From Streptomyces sp. R33 (lineage in GTDB: Bacteria; Actinomycetota; Actinomycetes; Streptomycetales; Streptomycetaceae), in NCBI RefSeq assembly GCF_041200175.1, contig NZ_CP165727.1:868001-932000 (forward strand): a stretch of 64,000 bases of DNA. Direction: 5' to 3'. A program made the translations under genes and the position numbers. This document shows, one piece after another, positions 32,836-41,770 of the stretch (position 1 is the stretch's first letter; every line of letters begins with the position of its first letter). The notes beneath the pieces were generated by a model. It worked only from the letters and a program-made list of their open reading frames with translations. It had not been told where the DNA came from and did no database searches.

Positions 32836-35157
32836 ATGCGTCTGCTCAGATTGCTCATCGCCGCCGTGTGCGCGGTGGCCGCCCTCTCCTTACCCGGTGT
32901 CGCCGTCGCCGGGCCCGGCCCCGGGGCCGCGCCGGCTGCCGCCGGGCCGCCACAGACGGTTCCGGCGCTGCGCCAGTGGACGGCCGGGACCGGTACGTAC
33001 GCCTTCACCGCCGCCAGCCGTATCGCCGTCGACCCCGCCTACACCGCCCAGCTCTCCGACGAGGCCGCAACACTCGCCGAGGACCTGGGCGCGCTGGCCG
33101 GGCGCCCCGTCAGCGTCGTCACCGGGAGCGCCGCCCCCGGCGACATCGCGCTCAGCCTCGGCGACCCCGGCCTGCCCGCCGAGGGCTACCGGCTGACCGT
33201 CGGTCAGTCCGTCGGCATTCAGGCCGGGACCGACACCGGCGCGTTCTACGGGACCCGGACGGTGCTCCAGCTCCTGCACCAGTCGCCGTCGGTACCGGCC
33301 GGCACGGCGGTGGACTGGCCCACCAAGGTGGAGCGGGGGCTCATGATCGACCAGGGCCGGAAGTTCTTCACCGTCGACTGGGTCAAGCAGCACATCAAGG
33401 AGCTGGCCTACCTCAAGCTCAACTATTTCCACTTCCACCTGTCGGACACGTTCGGCTTCCGCCTCGAGAGCTCCACGCACCCGGAGATCGTCTCCGCCGA
33501 CCACTATTCCAAGCAGGACATCGCCGACCTGGTCGCGCTCGGGCAGAAGTACCACGTCACGATCGTTCCCGAGATCGACACCCCGGGGCACATGAACGCG
33601 ATCCTGGCGGCCCACCCCGAGCTCAGGCTCAAGAACAGCTCCGGGACGGCCAGCCCCGATTCCATCGATCTCTCGCTGCCGGCCTCGTACACCCTGATCA
33701 AGGACCTGGTGAACGAGTACCTGCCCTTGTTCCCGGCCCCGTACTGGCACATCGGCGCGGACGAATACGTCACCGACTACGCCAAGTACCCGCAGCTGCT
33801 CAGCTATGCCCGCGCCCACTACGGGGCCGGCGCCACTGCCAAGGACACCTACTACGGGTTCGTGAACTGGGCCGACGGCCTGGTCCGGGCGGCCGGCAAG
33901 ACCACCCGGATGTGGAACGACGGCATCAAGGCCGGGGACGGAACCGTCACCCCGAACGCCGGCATCCTCGTCGAGTACTGGTACAGCTACGGGCTCACCC
34001 CGCAGCAACTCGCGGCGGCCGGCCACACGGTCGCCAACGAGTCCTGGACTCCGACCTATTACGTGCTCGGCGGCGCCAAACCCGACACGAAGTGGATGTA
34101 CGAGACCTGGACCCCCGACCGCTTCGAGGGCGGCGCCACCCTCACCGACCCCTCGAAGAACCCCGGTTCGCTGATCCACGTGTGGTGCGACAGCCCGAAC
34201 GCCGAGACGGAGGACCAGATCGCGGCGGGCATCATGTACCCGCTGCGCGCCCTGGCCCAGCAGACCTGGGGCTCGCCGAAGCCGGCGAGCACGTACGCCT
34301 CCTTCACCCCGATCGCGGCCGCGGTCGGGCACAACCCCGCCTGGCCGAGTCTCGCCCAGCCCGGCAACCTCGCCCGCAACAGGCCGACCACCGCCTCCAG
34401 CACGGAGACCGTCAACTTCCCGGCCTCGCTCGCCACCGACGGTGATCCCGGCACCCGCTGGTCCAGCGCCTACGCCGACCCGCAGTGGCTCCAGGTCGAC
34501 CTGGGATCCAGCCAGGCCGTGAGCCGGGTGGTGCTGCGCTGGGAGGCGGCGTACGGAAAGGCCTTCCAGATCCAGCTCTCCGACGACGCGACCACCTGGC
34601 GCACCGTGTACTCGACCACGACCGGAACCGGCGGGGTCCAGGAGCTCAACGGACTGTCCGGCTCCGGCCGCTACATTCGCGTGTACGGGACCAAACGCGG
34701 CACCACGTACGGGTACTCGCTGTACGAGTTCGAGGTGTACGCAGGCCAGTTGAGCGGCACCCGGTCCCTCGTCGCGGCCGGCAAGGCCCTCGACGACCCG
34801 GCGAGCTCCAGCGCCTCCGGCGCCCAGCTGATCACCTGGACACCACACGGCGGTCCCAACCAGCAGTGGCAGCTGACGCTCGACGCCGACGGCTCCTACT
34901 CCGTGGTCAACGGCTCGTCGAGGCTGTGCGCGGACGTCTCGGGCGGCTCCACCGCGCCCGGTGCGGCCGTCGTCCAGGCCACCTGCAACGGGGGCGACAG
35001 CCAGCGCTGGCTGATCACCGCCCTCGGCGCAGGCGAGTACGCGGTGGCCAACAAGAAGAGCACGCTCCTGCTGACCACCGCATCGGGTGCGGACGGCGCC
35101 CTGGTCACGCAGCAGACGAGTTCCGGGTCGGGCTACCAGCGGTGGCAGATCACCTGA
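32836..35157 (+). CDS. Secreted GH20 beta-N-acetylhexosaminidase with F5/8C and ricin-type lectin domains
   Basis: The 773-residue protein has a signal peptide (LLRLLIAAVCAVAALSLPGV), a GH20b-type N-domain, and a GH20 barrel with KYHVTIVPEIDTPGHMNAIL and WHIGADEYV holding the catalytic Asp309-Glu310 pair. NLARNRPTTASSTETVNFPA opens an F5/8 type C carbohydrate-binding domain (about 510-640). A ricin-B-like trefoil closes the protein (PNQQWQLTLDADGSYSVVN, DSQRWLITALGAGEY, YQRWQIT). It should release terminal GlcNAc from chitin oligomers or glycans outside the cell. The ATG at 32836 has only a weak GGGGA site. Confidence 0.92.
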   Translation: MRLLRLLIAAVCAVAALSLPGVAVAGPGPGAAPAAAGPPQTVPALRQWTAGTGTYAFTAASRIAVDPAYTAQLSDEAATLAEDLGALAGRPVSVVTGSAAPGDIALSLGDPGLPAEGYRLTVGQSVGIQAGTDTGAFYGTRTVLQLLHQSPSVPAGTAVDWPTKVERGLMIDQGRKFFTVDWVKQHIKELAYLKLNYFHFHLSDTFGFRLESSTHPEIVSADHYSKQDIADLVALGQKYHVTIVPEIDTPGHMNAILAAHPELRLKNSSGTASPDSIDLSLPASYTLIKDLVNEYLPLFPAPYWHIGADEYVTDYAKYPQLLSYARAHYGAGATAKDTYYGFVNWADGLVRAAGKTTRMWNDGIKAGDGTVTPNAGILVEYWYSYGLTPQQLAAAGHTVANESWTPTYYVLGGAKPDTKWMYETWTPDRFEGGATLTDPSKNPGSLIHVWCDSPNAETEDQIAAGIMYPLRALAQQTWGSPKPASTYASFTPIAAAVGHNPAWPSLAQPGNLARNRPTTASSTETVNFPASLATDGDPGTRWSSAYADPQWLQVDLGSSQAVSRVVLRWEAAYGKAFQIQLSDDATTWRTVYSTTTGTGGVQELNGLSGSGRYIRVYGTKRGTTYGYSLYEFEVYAGQLSGTRSLVAAGKALDDPASSSASGAQLITWTPHGGPNQQWQLTLDADGSYSVVNGSSRLCADVSGGSTAPGAAVVQATCNGGDSQRWLITALGAGEYAVANKKSTLLLTTASGADGALVTQQTSSGSGYQRWQIT

Positions 35158-35312
35158 CGGAACGGCAGCTCGCGGACGTCTCCCGGCGACGGCCTGAGCC
35201 GGGGGACGTTCGGCCCGCCGCCCGCTGGGACACCTTGCCCACTGAACGCGTTGTGCGAGGGATGGAGGACACTCGGTTACGACAACACGACCGTCTCCTC
35301 AAGGAGTTCCGC

Positions 35313-36545
35313 GTGAACCACTCCACCGACCCGCTGGTCCTCGATCCGGCCGGCTCCGACCGGCACGCCGAGCACCGGCTGCTGCGCGCCCAGGGACCCG
35401 CGGCCCGCGTCGACGTCCTCGGCGTGACGGCCTGGGCCGTCACCGATCCGGCGCTCCTCAAGGAGCTACTCACGAGCCCGGACGTGTCCAAGGACGCCCG
35501 CGCGCACTGGCCGGAGTTCGAGCAGGCCGTAGAGACGTGGCCGCTCGCCGTCTGGGTCGCCGTGCGCAACATGTTCACCGCGTACGGAGCCGACCACAGG
35601 CGGCTCCGGCGGATGGTGGCCCCTGCGTTCAGCGCCCGCCGTGTCGCCTTGCTCCGCGACGCCGTCGAGGACATCGTCACCGGCCTCCTGGACGAACTCG
35701 CCGCCCTCCCGCCCGGTGAGGTGGCGGACCTGCGCGAGGGGCTCGCCTACCCGCTGCCCATTGCGGTCATAGGCCGCCTCATGGGCCTCCCCGACGAGAA
35801 GCGCGGTGAGTTCCGTTCCGTGGTGGACGGGGTCTTCGACACGACCCTCACCCCCGAGCAGGCTGCCGCGAACGCGGTCCGGGCCTACGAAATCCTCGGC
35901 CAGCTCGTCGCCGCCAAGCGGGCCGTGCCCGGCGACGACATGACCTCGCTCCTCATCGCCGCCCGCGACGAGGAGGGCGACGGCTCCGCGCTCTCCGACG
36001 CCGAACTGGCCGACACCCTGTTCCTGATGATCAGTGCCGGGTACGAGACGACCGTGAACGTCATCGACCAGGCGGTCACCGCCCTGCTCACCCACCCCGA
36101 CCAGCTGGACCACGTCCGCTCCGGCCGCAGCGGCTGGGGCGACGTCGTCGAGGAGACCCTGCGCCACGAGGCGGCCGTCAAGCACCTGCCGATGCGCTTC
36201 GCCGTGGCGGACATCGCCCTGCCCGACGGACGGACCATCGCCAAGGGGGAGGCGATCCTCGCCTCGTACGCCGCCGCCAACCGGCATCCCGACTGGCACG
36301 GCCCGGATGCCGATGCCTTCGACGTCACGAGGGTCACGAAGGACCACCTCGCCTTCGGGCACGGCGTCCACTTCTGCCTCGGCGCCCCGCTGGCCCGGCT
36401 CGAGGTCGTGGCCGCGCTCGAGGCGCTCTTCGACCGGTTCCCGGCCCTCGAACTGGCGGTTCCCGCGGACGAGCTCGTGCCCGTCGCCTCTCTGATCAGC
36501 AACGGCCACCGGACCTTGCCCGTCCGTCTCGGTCCCTCGGCATGA
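35313..36545 (+). CDS. Cytochrome P450
   Basis: The 410-residue CYP107/105-type soluble bacterial P450 has the I-helix motif LFLMISAGYETTVN, the K-helix ExxR in VEETLRHEAAV and the haem loop LAFGHGVHFCLGAPLARLE with Cys355. The GTG at 35313 has AAGGAG 6 bases ahead. No ferredoxin or reductase gene is adjacent and no biosynthetic cluster surrounds it, so the substrate and redox partner are unknown. It follows the GH20 gene after 155 bases that hold no other gene. Confidence 0.92.
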   Translation: MNHSTDPLVLDPAGSDRHAEHRLLRAQGPAARVDVLGVTAWAVTDPALLKELLTSPDVSKDARAHWPEFEQAVETWPLAVWVAVRNMFTAYGADHRRLRRMVAPAFSARRVALLRDAVEDIVTGLLDELAALPPGEVADLREGLAYPLPIAVIGRLMGLPDEKRGEFRSVVDGVFDTTLTPEQAAANAVRAYEILGQLVAAKRAVPGDDMTSLLIAARDEEGDGSALSDAELADTLFLMISAGYETTVNVIDQAVTALLTHPDQLDHVRSGRSGWGDVVEETLRHEAAVKHLPMRFAVADIALPDGRTIAKGEAILASYAAANRHPDWHGPDADAFDVTRVTKDHLAFGHGVHFCLGAPLARLEVVAALEALFDRFPALELAVPADELVPVASLISNGHRTLPVRLGPSA

Positions 36546-36679
36546 CCCGCTGACCGCTGACCGCATCCCGGCGGAGCCACCGCCCGCGTGGGCGGAGCCG
36601 GCCGGCGGGAGAGCGGAACGACCCCCGAAGTTCACTTCCCCGACGCCTTGCGCGGGCCGATCACCGACCACCTCCACCC

Positions 36680-36685
36680 TAGGCT
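36680..36685 (+). promoter_or_regulatory. Candidate -10 box of a leaderless promoter
   Basis: TAGGCT lies exactly 6 bases before the ATG of the MptB-like gene; no ribosome binding site is present between them, so the mRNA may begin at the start codon. Confidence 0.5.
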
Positions 36686-36691
36686 GCCGCC

Positions 36692-38161
36692 ATGGCGGAG
36701 GTGGGGGTCGCGGTCCGGGATTGCCGGCTGCTCGGAACGCTCGGGTCGGTGCTGCTGGGGGCCGGGAGCTGGTCGGCCGGCGCACTGCCTTTCGGGGTCC
36801 CCGACGGGGTGTGGGCGCAGCGGAGCCCGGCGCAGACAGTGCTGGGAGCTGCGGCCTCGTACGCCGGGCTGGTGCTGCTCGTGATCGCCTGGTGGCGGCT
36901 GGGCGGGCTGCTGCGCAGCGGGGAGCCCGTCGGCCGCAGACAGCTGCGCTCCGTGCTGTGGTCCTGGGTCCTGCCCCTCGTACCGGGGCCGTTGCTGTTC
37001 AGCAACGACGCGTACAGCTATGTCGCGCAGGGCGCACTGGCGGGCCGGGGCTGGGACGTGTACCGGCTTGGACCATCGGCGCTCGGCGGCCCGCTCGCGG
37101 GCAACGTGCCGCAGATGTGGCAGGACGCACCGGCACCGTACGGGCCGGTGGCCGTCGCGGCGACGCGTGCGGTGGTGGCCGTCACGGGCGAACACCACAC
37201 GGTGGCGGCGGTGCTGGGGATGCGGGCTGTGGCCCTGGTGGGGCTGGGGCTGATCGTCTGGGGCATGGGCCGTCTCGCGTCCGGGTGGGGCGGCGGGGAG
37301 GCCGGGGCTCTGTGGGCGGCCGTGCTCAACCCGCTGGCCCTGGTGCATCTGGTGGGCGGGGCGCACAACGAGGCGCTGATGATCGGCCTGATGCTGGCGG
37401 GGCTGGTGGCCTTCCGCCGGGGCCGCTGGGTGCTGGGCACCGTCGTCCTCACGTCGGCCGTGCTGGTCAAGGTTCCCGCCGCGGTGGCTCTGCTGTGCGC
37501 CGCCGCGTGGTCCGTCGGCGGGCGGCCCCACCGGCGTTCGGGCTGGTCGCGGGCGGCGGGGATCTCGCTGGTCGCCCTCGCGGCGCTGGTGCTGGGCGTG
37601 GGTGTGTGCGGCCAGGGCTGGGGGTGGTTGTCGACGCTGCGGGGCCCGACGCAGGTGTACACGGTGCTTTCGCCCAGCACGGACCTGGGCCGGGTGCTCG
37701 GACTGTTCGCCGAGGGGTTCGGCACGGGCACGGCGGCCGGTGCGATCGCCACCGCGCGTTCGGTGGGGATGCTGCTGGGTGTGTGCGCGGTGGCCTACTG
37801 CGCGTGGGGTGCCCCGCGTACGGGCCCCGAGTACGCCACCGGCATGGCGATGCTGGGACTGGTGGTAACCGCTCCGGTCGTACAGCCCTGGTACGTGCTG
37901 TGGGGGACGGTGCCCCTGGCGGCGGTCGCCTGGCGGCTGCTGGACGACACCCGGGCACGGCTGGCGGTGCTGGGGCTGATCGTGATCGTGCTGCCCAGCG
38001 GGACGGGGCCCACGTGGCCCTACGCGCTCGCTGCCGTCACGGGGGCATCGGCGGCCGTGGCGGCACTCGCGGCATGGGGTCCGCTGCGGCTGGGGGCGGT
38101 ACCCCGCCTTCTCCTGCAGGAGCGCGCGTGGGTCCGCTCGGCGGCCAGAACGCGCCGGTGA
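36692..38161 (+). CDS. MptB-like alpha-1,6-mannosyltransferase (polyprenyl-phosphomannose-dependent)
   Basis: The 489-residue GT-C protein has about twelve spans. The first large loop has FSNDAYSYVAQGALAGRGWD, equivalent to the acidic/Tyr motif of the mycobacterial MptA/MptB family, then QDAPAPYGPVAVAATRAVVA. PLALVHLVGGAHNEALMIGL is the second conserved motif, and VLVKVPAAVALL follows. TAPVVQPWYVLWGTVPLA is typical of the C-terminal half. It should elongate a mannan or mannosylated lipid outside the membrane. It appears monocistronic and leaderless. Confidence 0.85.
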   Translation: MAEVGVAVRDCRLLGTLGSVLLGAGSWSAGALPFGVPDGVWAQRSPAQTVLGAAASYAGLVLLVIAWWRLGGLLRSGEPVGRRQLRSVLWSWVLPLVPGPLLFSNDAYSYVAQGALAGRGWDVYRLGPSALGGPLAGNVPQMWQDAPAPYGPVAVAATRAVVAVTGEHHTVAAVLGMRAVALVGLGLIVWGMGRLASGWGGGEAGALWAAVLNPLALVHLVGGAHNEALMIGLMLAGLVAFRRGRWVLGTVVLTSAVLVKVPAAVALLCAAAWSVGGRPHRRSGWSRAAGISLVALAALVLGVGVCGQGWGWLSTLRGPTQVYTVLSPSTDLGRVLGLFAEGFGTGTAAGAIATARSVGMLLGVCAVAYCAWGAPRTGPEYATGMAMLGLVVTAPVVQPWYVLWGTVPLAAVAWRLLDDTRARLAVLGLIVIVLPSGTGPTWPYALAAVTGASAAVAALAAWGPLRLGAVPRLLLQERAWVRSAARTRR

Positions 38162-38375
38162 GCGCGGCGAGGAGCCGGGTTGTCCCGGCCCGTGGTGATC
38201 ATTAAGGTGGGCGTTGTGACTGCCGGGTCGGCCTTGGGCCATGTACGAGTTGGGTTCCCGGCCCCGGCGTGAGCACGGGGCGGGCCAGGGGCCCGCCGCT
38301 TTCTCCGCGTTTTGCTCCCGGGCGCCCGCGTGTGGCGCCGTTCCAGCGGATCCCGAAACCGGAGACACACCACTC

Positions 38376-38783
38376 ATGCAGAACACTCAGCAGTACCCGA
38401 ACGCCGTCCAGTTGAACCACACCGTCGTCCACGCCAGGGACCGGCAGCTGTCGGCCGAGTTCCTCGCCGTGATCCTGGGGCTGGAGGTCGGCGCTCCGTT
38501 CGGGCCTTTCCTGCCCGTCGACCTCGGCAACGGCGTGACGCTCGACTACTACGCGATGACCGACGAGCCGATCCAGCCGCAGCACTACGCGTTCCTCGTG
38601 CCCGACGAGCGGTTCGACACCGTGATCGCCCGTCTGGAGGCGGTCGGGGTCACCTACTACGCCGACCCCCACCACGCCGAACCCGGGCACATCAACCGCC
38701 TGTTCGGCGGCCGCGGCGCGTACTTCGCCGACCCGGACGGCCACAACATGGAGATCATGACCCGCCCCTACGCCCGCCCGTAG
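38376..38783 (+). CDS. VOC-family protein, single domain (135 aa)
   Basis: The protein is one glyoxalase/dioxygenase-fold module: QLNHTVVHARDRQLSAEFLA, TLDYYAMTDEPIQPQHYAFL, and FGGRGAYFADPDGHNMEIMT, with candidate metal ligands His and Glu at the usual strand positions. The reaction is unknown. The ATG at 38376 follows a distant GGAG. The 214 bases upstream hold no gene; an AT-containing patch TGATCATTAAGG near 38198 may be part of its promoter. Confidence 0.83.
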   Translation: MQNTQQYPNAVQLNHTVVHARDRQLSAEFLAVILGLEVGAPFGPFLPVDLGNGVTLDYYAMTDEPIQPQHYAFLVPDERFDTVIARLEAVGVTYYADPHHAEPGHINRLFGGRGAYFADPDGHNMEIMTRPYARP

Positions 38784-38799
38784 CCGGCACGCGGGTGCC

Positions 38800-39141
38800 T
38801 CAAGGGTGGCTGCCGGTGAGCCTGCCCTCGGGAGTCAGGGTGAAGGTGATGCCGCCGTTCATGACGGAGGTGTCGCGGTCCGCATCGCCGTACGCCCGGA
38901 GGCTGATCTGTTCGGCCTTGCCCCAGTGGATCTCGGCTTCGGCAGCGTGGGTCCAGCGGCTGACCCGGATGTGCGCCGACCAGTGGCCGATCTCCTCCTG
39001 ACGCCAGGCTCCCCAGCTGCTCTCCGGCAGCAGGCCGGGCGCCGTGCCCCGGTAGATGCCGAAGGCCGTGAACACGAGCAGGGCGGCGGCCACGGCGAAG
39101 CCGGTCACGGCGGCCGCGCGCGGGCGGCGTTCATGGGGCAC
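38800..39141 (-). CDS. Small membrane-anchored protein of unknown function (113 aa)
   Basis: One hydrophobic span near the N-terminus (AAVTGFAVAAALLVFTAFGI) is followed by an extracytoplasmic domain of about 80 residues with WSAHIRVSRWTHAAEAEIHW and ITFTLTPEGRLTGSHP. I do not recognise the family. The GTG at 39141 has AGGAG 7 bases ahead. It converges with the VOC gene. Confidence 0.65.
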   Translation of the reverse strand: MPHERRPRAAAVTGFAVAAALLVFTAFGIYRGTAPGLLPESSWGAWRQEEIGHWSAHIRVSRWTHAAEAEIHWGKAEQISLRAYGDADRDTSVMNGGITFTLTPEGRLTGSHP

Positions 39142-39338
39142 AGCATGCTCCTGACGGTGGGAGGGCGCCGCGCGGCAACCTCGGCCGGTCCTGTTCCTTA
39201 CCGGCCGGGTAGACGGGTGTCGGCGCGGTTGCGTTCCACGCCGACGGTGACCGGACGCGCCCTGCCGCCTTCTCGCTTCGTCCAGCGCGAGGGGGCGGCT
39301 CGGCCGCCCGGCCGAGCCCGTGCGGCCCGCCCCGACGC

Positions 39339-40898
39339 CTAACCGTGTGACCCGACCCGGTGCGGCTGCGTGACCTGGGCCGCCCAGGCGTGCAGGTCGT
39401 CGGCCGAGGCGTCGAGGGGGTCGGTGGCGGAGCCGGCCCAGGCTATGTATCCGTCCGGGCGGACCAGGTACAGGCCGCGTCCGTACACCTCGTACGGACC
39501 TATCTGCGCGGTACGCAGGCCCGGGAGGGGCGGCAGCCGGTCCGGCAGCGGAGTGTCGACGGCGAGCAGGGTGAAGTGGGTGCCGCGGTAGAGGTCGAAG
39601 AGCCGCAGCCCGTCGCGCCGGCCGTCCGGCGCACGGTCGCCCGCGGTGAGGGCGTCCTCGGCCAGACCGGTACGCGTCTCGCGGGTGAGTGACGAGTCCC
39701 GCTGATCGAGGCCGAGTTGCCGGGTGGCCGCGCCGCGCCGCTCCTCGCCGCGGTGGATGCGGGTCGACAGCCCCAGCATGGCCGCGGCGTTGGGCAGGCG
39801 CTCCTCCTCGTACGTGTCCAGCAGCGCCTCGGGGGCTTCGTCATGCAGGACGGCGGCGAGCTTCCAGCCCAGGTTGTAGGCGTCCTGGACGCTGGTGTTG
39901 AGCCCTTGGCCGCCCGCCGGCGAGTGGATGTGGGCGGCATCGCCCGCAAGGAAGACCCTGCCGTCACGGAAACGGTCGGCGAGAGCGGCGTTCACCGTGA
40001 AGTCCGATGCCCAGCGGACCTCCGTGACCTCCTCGGCCCGTATGTGGGTGAATGCGGCGACCAGCGCGCGCACGTCCTGCGCCGGGATCTCGTTGCCGAC
40101 CGGCGCCGGCTGCGCGACGAACTGGAACTCCTGCGCATGCGGCAGGGGACACAGGGCCGCGAATCCGGTGCCGTCCGCGGCGGGCGGGAAGATGTGCCAG
40201 TTGTCCCGGTCGAGCGTCGGGATGACCACATCGGCCACGAGCATCGGGGCGGGGTCGACGCGCTCGCCGGTCATCTTGATGCCGACGAGCCGGCGGACCG
40301 TGGACCGGCCGCCGTCGGCAGCGACGGCGTACCCCGCACGGACGGTCACCGGACTCCCGCCTCCCGTCGGTATGAGCGTGGCCGTGACGGCCTCGGCGTC
40401 CTGGTCGAGTCCGGTCAGCTCGACCCCGAACACGACGTCACCCCCCAGCTCGCGGAGCCGGTCGAGCAGGATCCGCTGGGTGCGCCACTGGGGCAGGATC
40501 CAGGGCCCTGTATAAGGCGCGTCCTCGGTGGACTCGACGTCGTCGAACATGCGGTACTCGCCGGCGCGGGTGCCGCCCTGCCACGTCATGCCGATCGGCG
40601 CTCGGCCGCCCCACCTCGTGATCTCCTCGAGGACGCCGAGATCGTGGAAAACCTCCAGGGTCCGCGGCTGAATGCCCTTGCCCCGGGAACCGGGAAACAG
40701 TTCCGGCGACCGCTCGACGACCAGCGCGCGCACGCCGCGCCGGGCGAGGTCACAGGCCAGAACCAGGCCGGTGGGGCCGGCGCCCACGATCAGGACGTCG
40801 CTCCGCCGGTCCGCCAGGGCAGCGATGACCTCGTGCCTCTGCTCCTTCTCGTTCTTCCGCTCGTTCTCGCACTCGTGCTCGTTCTCGTGCTGCGTCAT
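39339..40898 (-). CDS. FAD-dependent aromatic hydroxylase / antibiotic-inactivating-type monooxygenase
   Basis: The 519-residue PheA/TfdB-type flavoprotein monooxygenase has the FAD site SDVLIVGAGPTGLVLACDLA, the DG motif VAADGGRSTVRRLVG, and the GD motif VFLAGDAAHIHSPAGGQGLN. A thioredoxin-like C-terminal domain ends in RPDGYIAWAG. The first 25 residues are an odd hydrophilic Glu/Asn/His/Lys tail (QHENEHECENERKNEKEQ). It is divergent from a TetR-type repressor with two operators between them, so it is likely induced by a small molecule the enzyme may hydroxylate. Relatives act on phenols, aromatic polyketides, tetracyclines and rifamycins. Confidence 0.9.
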   Translation of the reverse strand: MTQHENEHECENERKNEKEQRHEVIAALADRRSDVLIVGAGPTGLVLACDLARRGVRALVVERSPELFPGSRGKGIQPRTLEVFHDLGVLEEITRWGGRAPIGMTWQGGTRAGEYRMFDDVESTEDAPYTGPWILPQWRTQRILLDRLRELGGDVVFGVELTGLDQDAEAVTATLIPTGGGSPVTVRAGYAVAADGGRSTVRRLVGIKMTGERVDPAPMLVADVVIPTLDRDNWHIFPPAADGTGFAALCPLPHAQEFQFVAQPAPVGNEIPAQDVRALVAAFTHIRAEEVTEVRWASDFTVNAALADRFRDGRVFLAGDAAHIHSPAGGQGLNTSVQDAYNLGWKLAAVLHDEAPEALLDTYEEERLPNAAAMLGLSTRIHRGEERRGAATRQLGLDQRDSSLTRETRTGLAEDALTAGDRAPDGRRDGLRLFDLYRGTHFTLLAVDTPLPDRLPPLPGLRTAQIGPYEVYGRGLYLVRPDGYIAWAGSATDPLDASADDLHAWAAQVTQPHRVGSHG

Positions 40899-40926
40899 CG
40901 GTCGCCCCGTTCGCGTAGCAGGACCC

Positions 40927-40947
40927 CTCCTTAACAGCGTTAAGGAG
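40927..40947. promoter_or_regulatory. TetR-type operator 1
   Basis: CTCCTTAAC-AGC-GTTAAGGAG is a perfect 9-bp inverted repeat with a 3-base spacer, between the divergent monooxygenase and TetR genes. Its core matches operator 2. Confidence 0.85.
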
Positions 40948-40967
40948 CCTGATATCGCAAGAGTGCC

Positions 40968-40982
40968 CTTAACGTTGTTAAG
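40968..40982. promoter_or_regulatory. TetR-type operator 2
   Basis: CTTAAC-GTT-GTTAAG is a perfect 6-bp inverted repeat with a 3-base spacer and the same half-sites as operator 1. The two centres are 38 bases apart, so one probably controls each divergent promoter. Confidence 0.85.
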
Positions 40983-41024
40983 CTGTCAACCCTCGAACGA
41001 GTGCACCCGGGAGACAGGCAGACG

Positions 41025-41705
41025 ATGAACGCCAAGCCGCAGCAGACGCCGCCCCGGGTCCCGCCGCTCAGCCGCCTGACCGTCGCCGAGACCGCGCTGC
41101 GGCTGCTCAATGAGAGCGGGCTCGACAAGCTCACGCTCCGCGCCATCGCGCAGGAACTGGACGTGAAGGCGCCGGCGCTCTACTGGCACTTCAAGAACAA
41201 GCAAGAGCTGATCGACGAGATGGCCACCGAGATGTTCCGGCGCATGGCCGCGAGCCCGGCGGAATGGGGGGCGGACGGCCCCTCGACGCCCTGGCGCGAG
41301 CGGATGCTGGTCGCCAATCGCGGTCTGCGCCGCACCCTGCTCGCCTATCGCGACGGAGCCCGCGTGTTCACCGGGTCACGCTTCACCGGAACCGAGCACG
41401 CACAACAGTCCGAGGCCTATCTGCGGGACCTGCTGGCGCAGGGGTTCGAACTGCCGCAGGCCGTACGGGCCATGACGACCGCCTTCTCGTACACACTGGG
41501 GTTCGTCATCGAGGAACAGGGCGTCCACCCCGTCCCGGGCGAGCGCCGGGAGGGCTACGACGTGGCGGAGCGCAGCGAGCGCATGGCCGACTACCCGCTC
41601 ACGGCGGCCGCCGGTGCACATCTCTTCCAGGAGTACGACGAGCACTTCGAAGAGGGGCTGCAGATCGTCATCGACGGCATCGCCGCGCGGTACGGCATCC
41701 GCTGA
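41025..41705 (+). CDS. TetR-family repressor (TetR_C tetracycline-repressor class)
   Basis: The 226-residue protein has the N-terminal HTH LTVAETALRLLNESGLDKLT, LRAIAQELDVKAPALYWHFK with recognition helix APALYWHF, then a TetR_C-type ligand domain (GARVFTGSRFTGTEHAQQSE, TTAFSYTLGFVIEEQ). The N-terminal pattern is closest to the tetracycline repressor class. The ATG at 41025 gives the expected N-terminus; a GTG at 41001 is possible. It should bind the two palindromes upstream and repress the divergent monooxygenase and itself. A hairpin abuts the stop. Confidence 0.9.
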   Translation: MNAKPQQTPPRVPPLSRLTVAETALRLLNESGLDKLTLRAIAQELDVKAPALYWHFKNKQELIDEMATEMFRRMAASPAEWGADGPSTPWRERMLVANRGLRRTLLAYRDGARVFTGSRFTGTEHAQQSEAYLRDLLAQGFELPQAVRAMTTAFSYTLGFVIEEQGVHPVPGERREGYDVAERSERMADYPLTAAAGAHLFQEYDEHFEEGLQIVIDGIAARYGIR

Positions 41706-41729
41706 CCGCGGCGTCCGGGGACGCCGCGG
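41706..41729. terminator. Hairpin directly after the TetR stop
   Basis: A perfect 11-bp inverted repeat CCGCGGCGTCC begins at the base after the TetR stop codon. It lies between convergent genes and may terminate both. Confidence 0.75.
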
Positions 41730-41770
41730 CCTTCCGCGCGCGGGGTGACCCGACGGCCGCGGCCGTCCGG

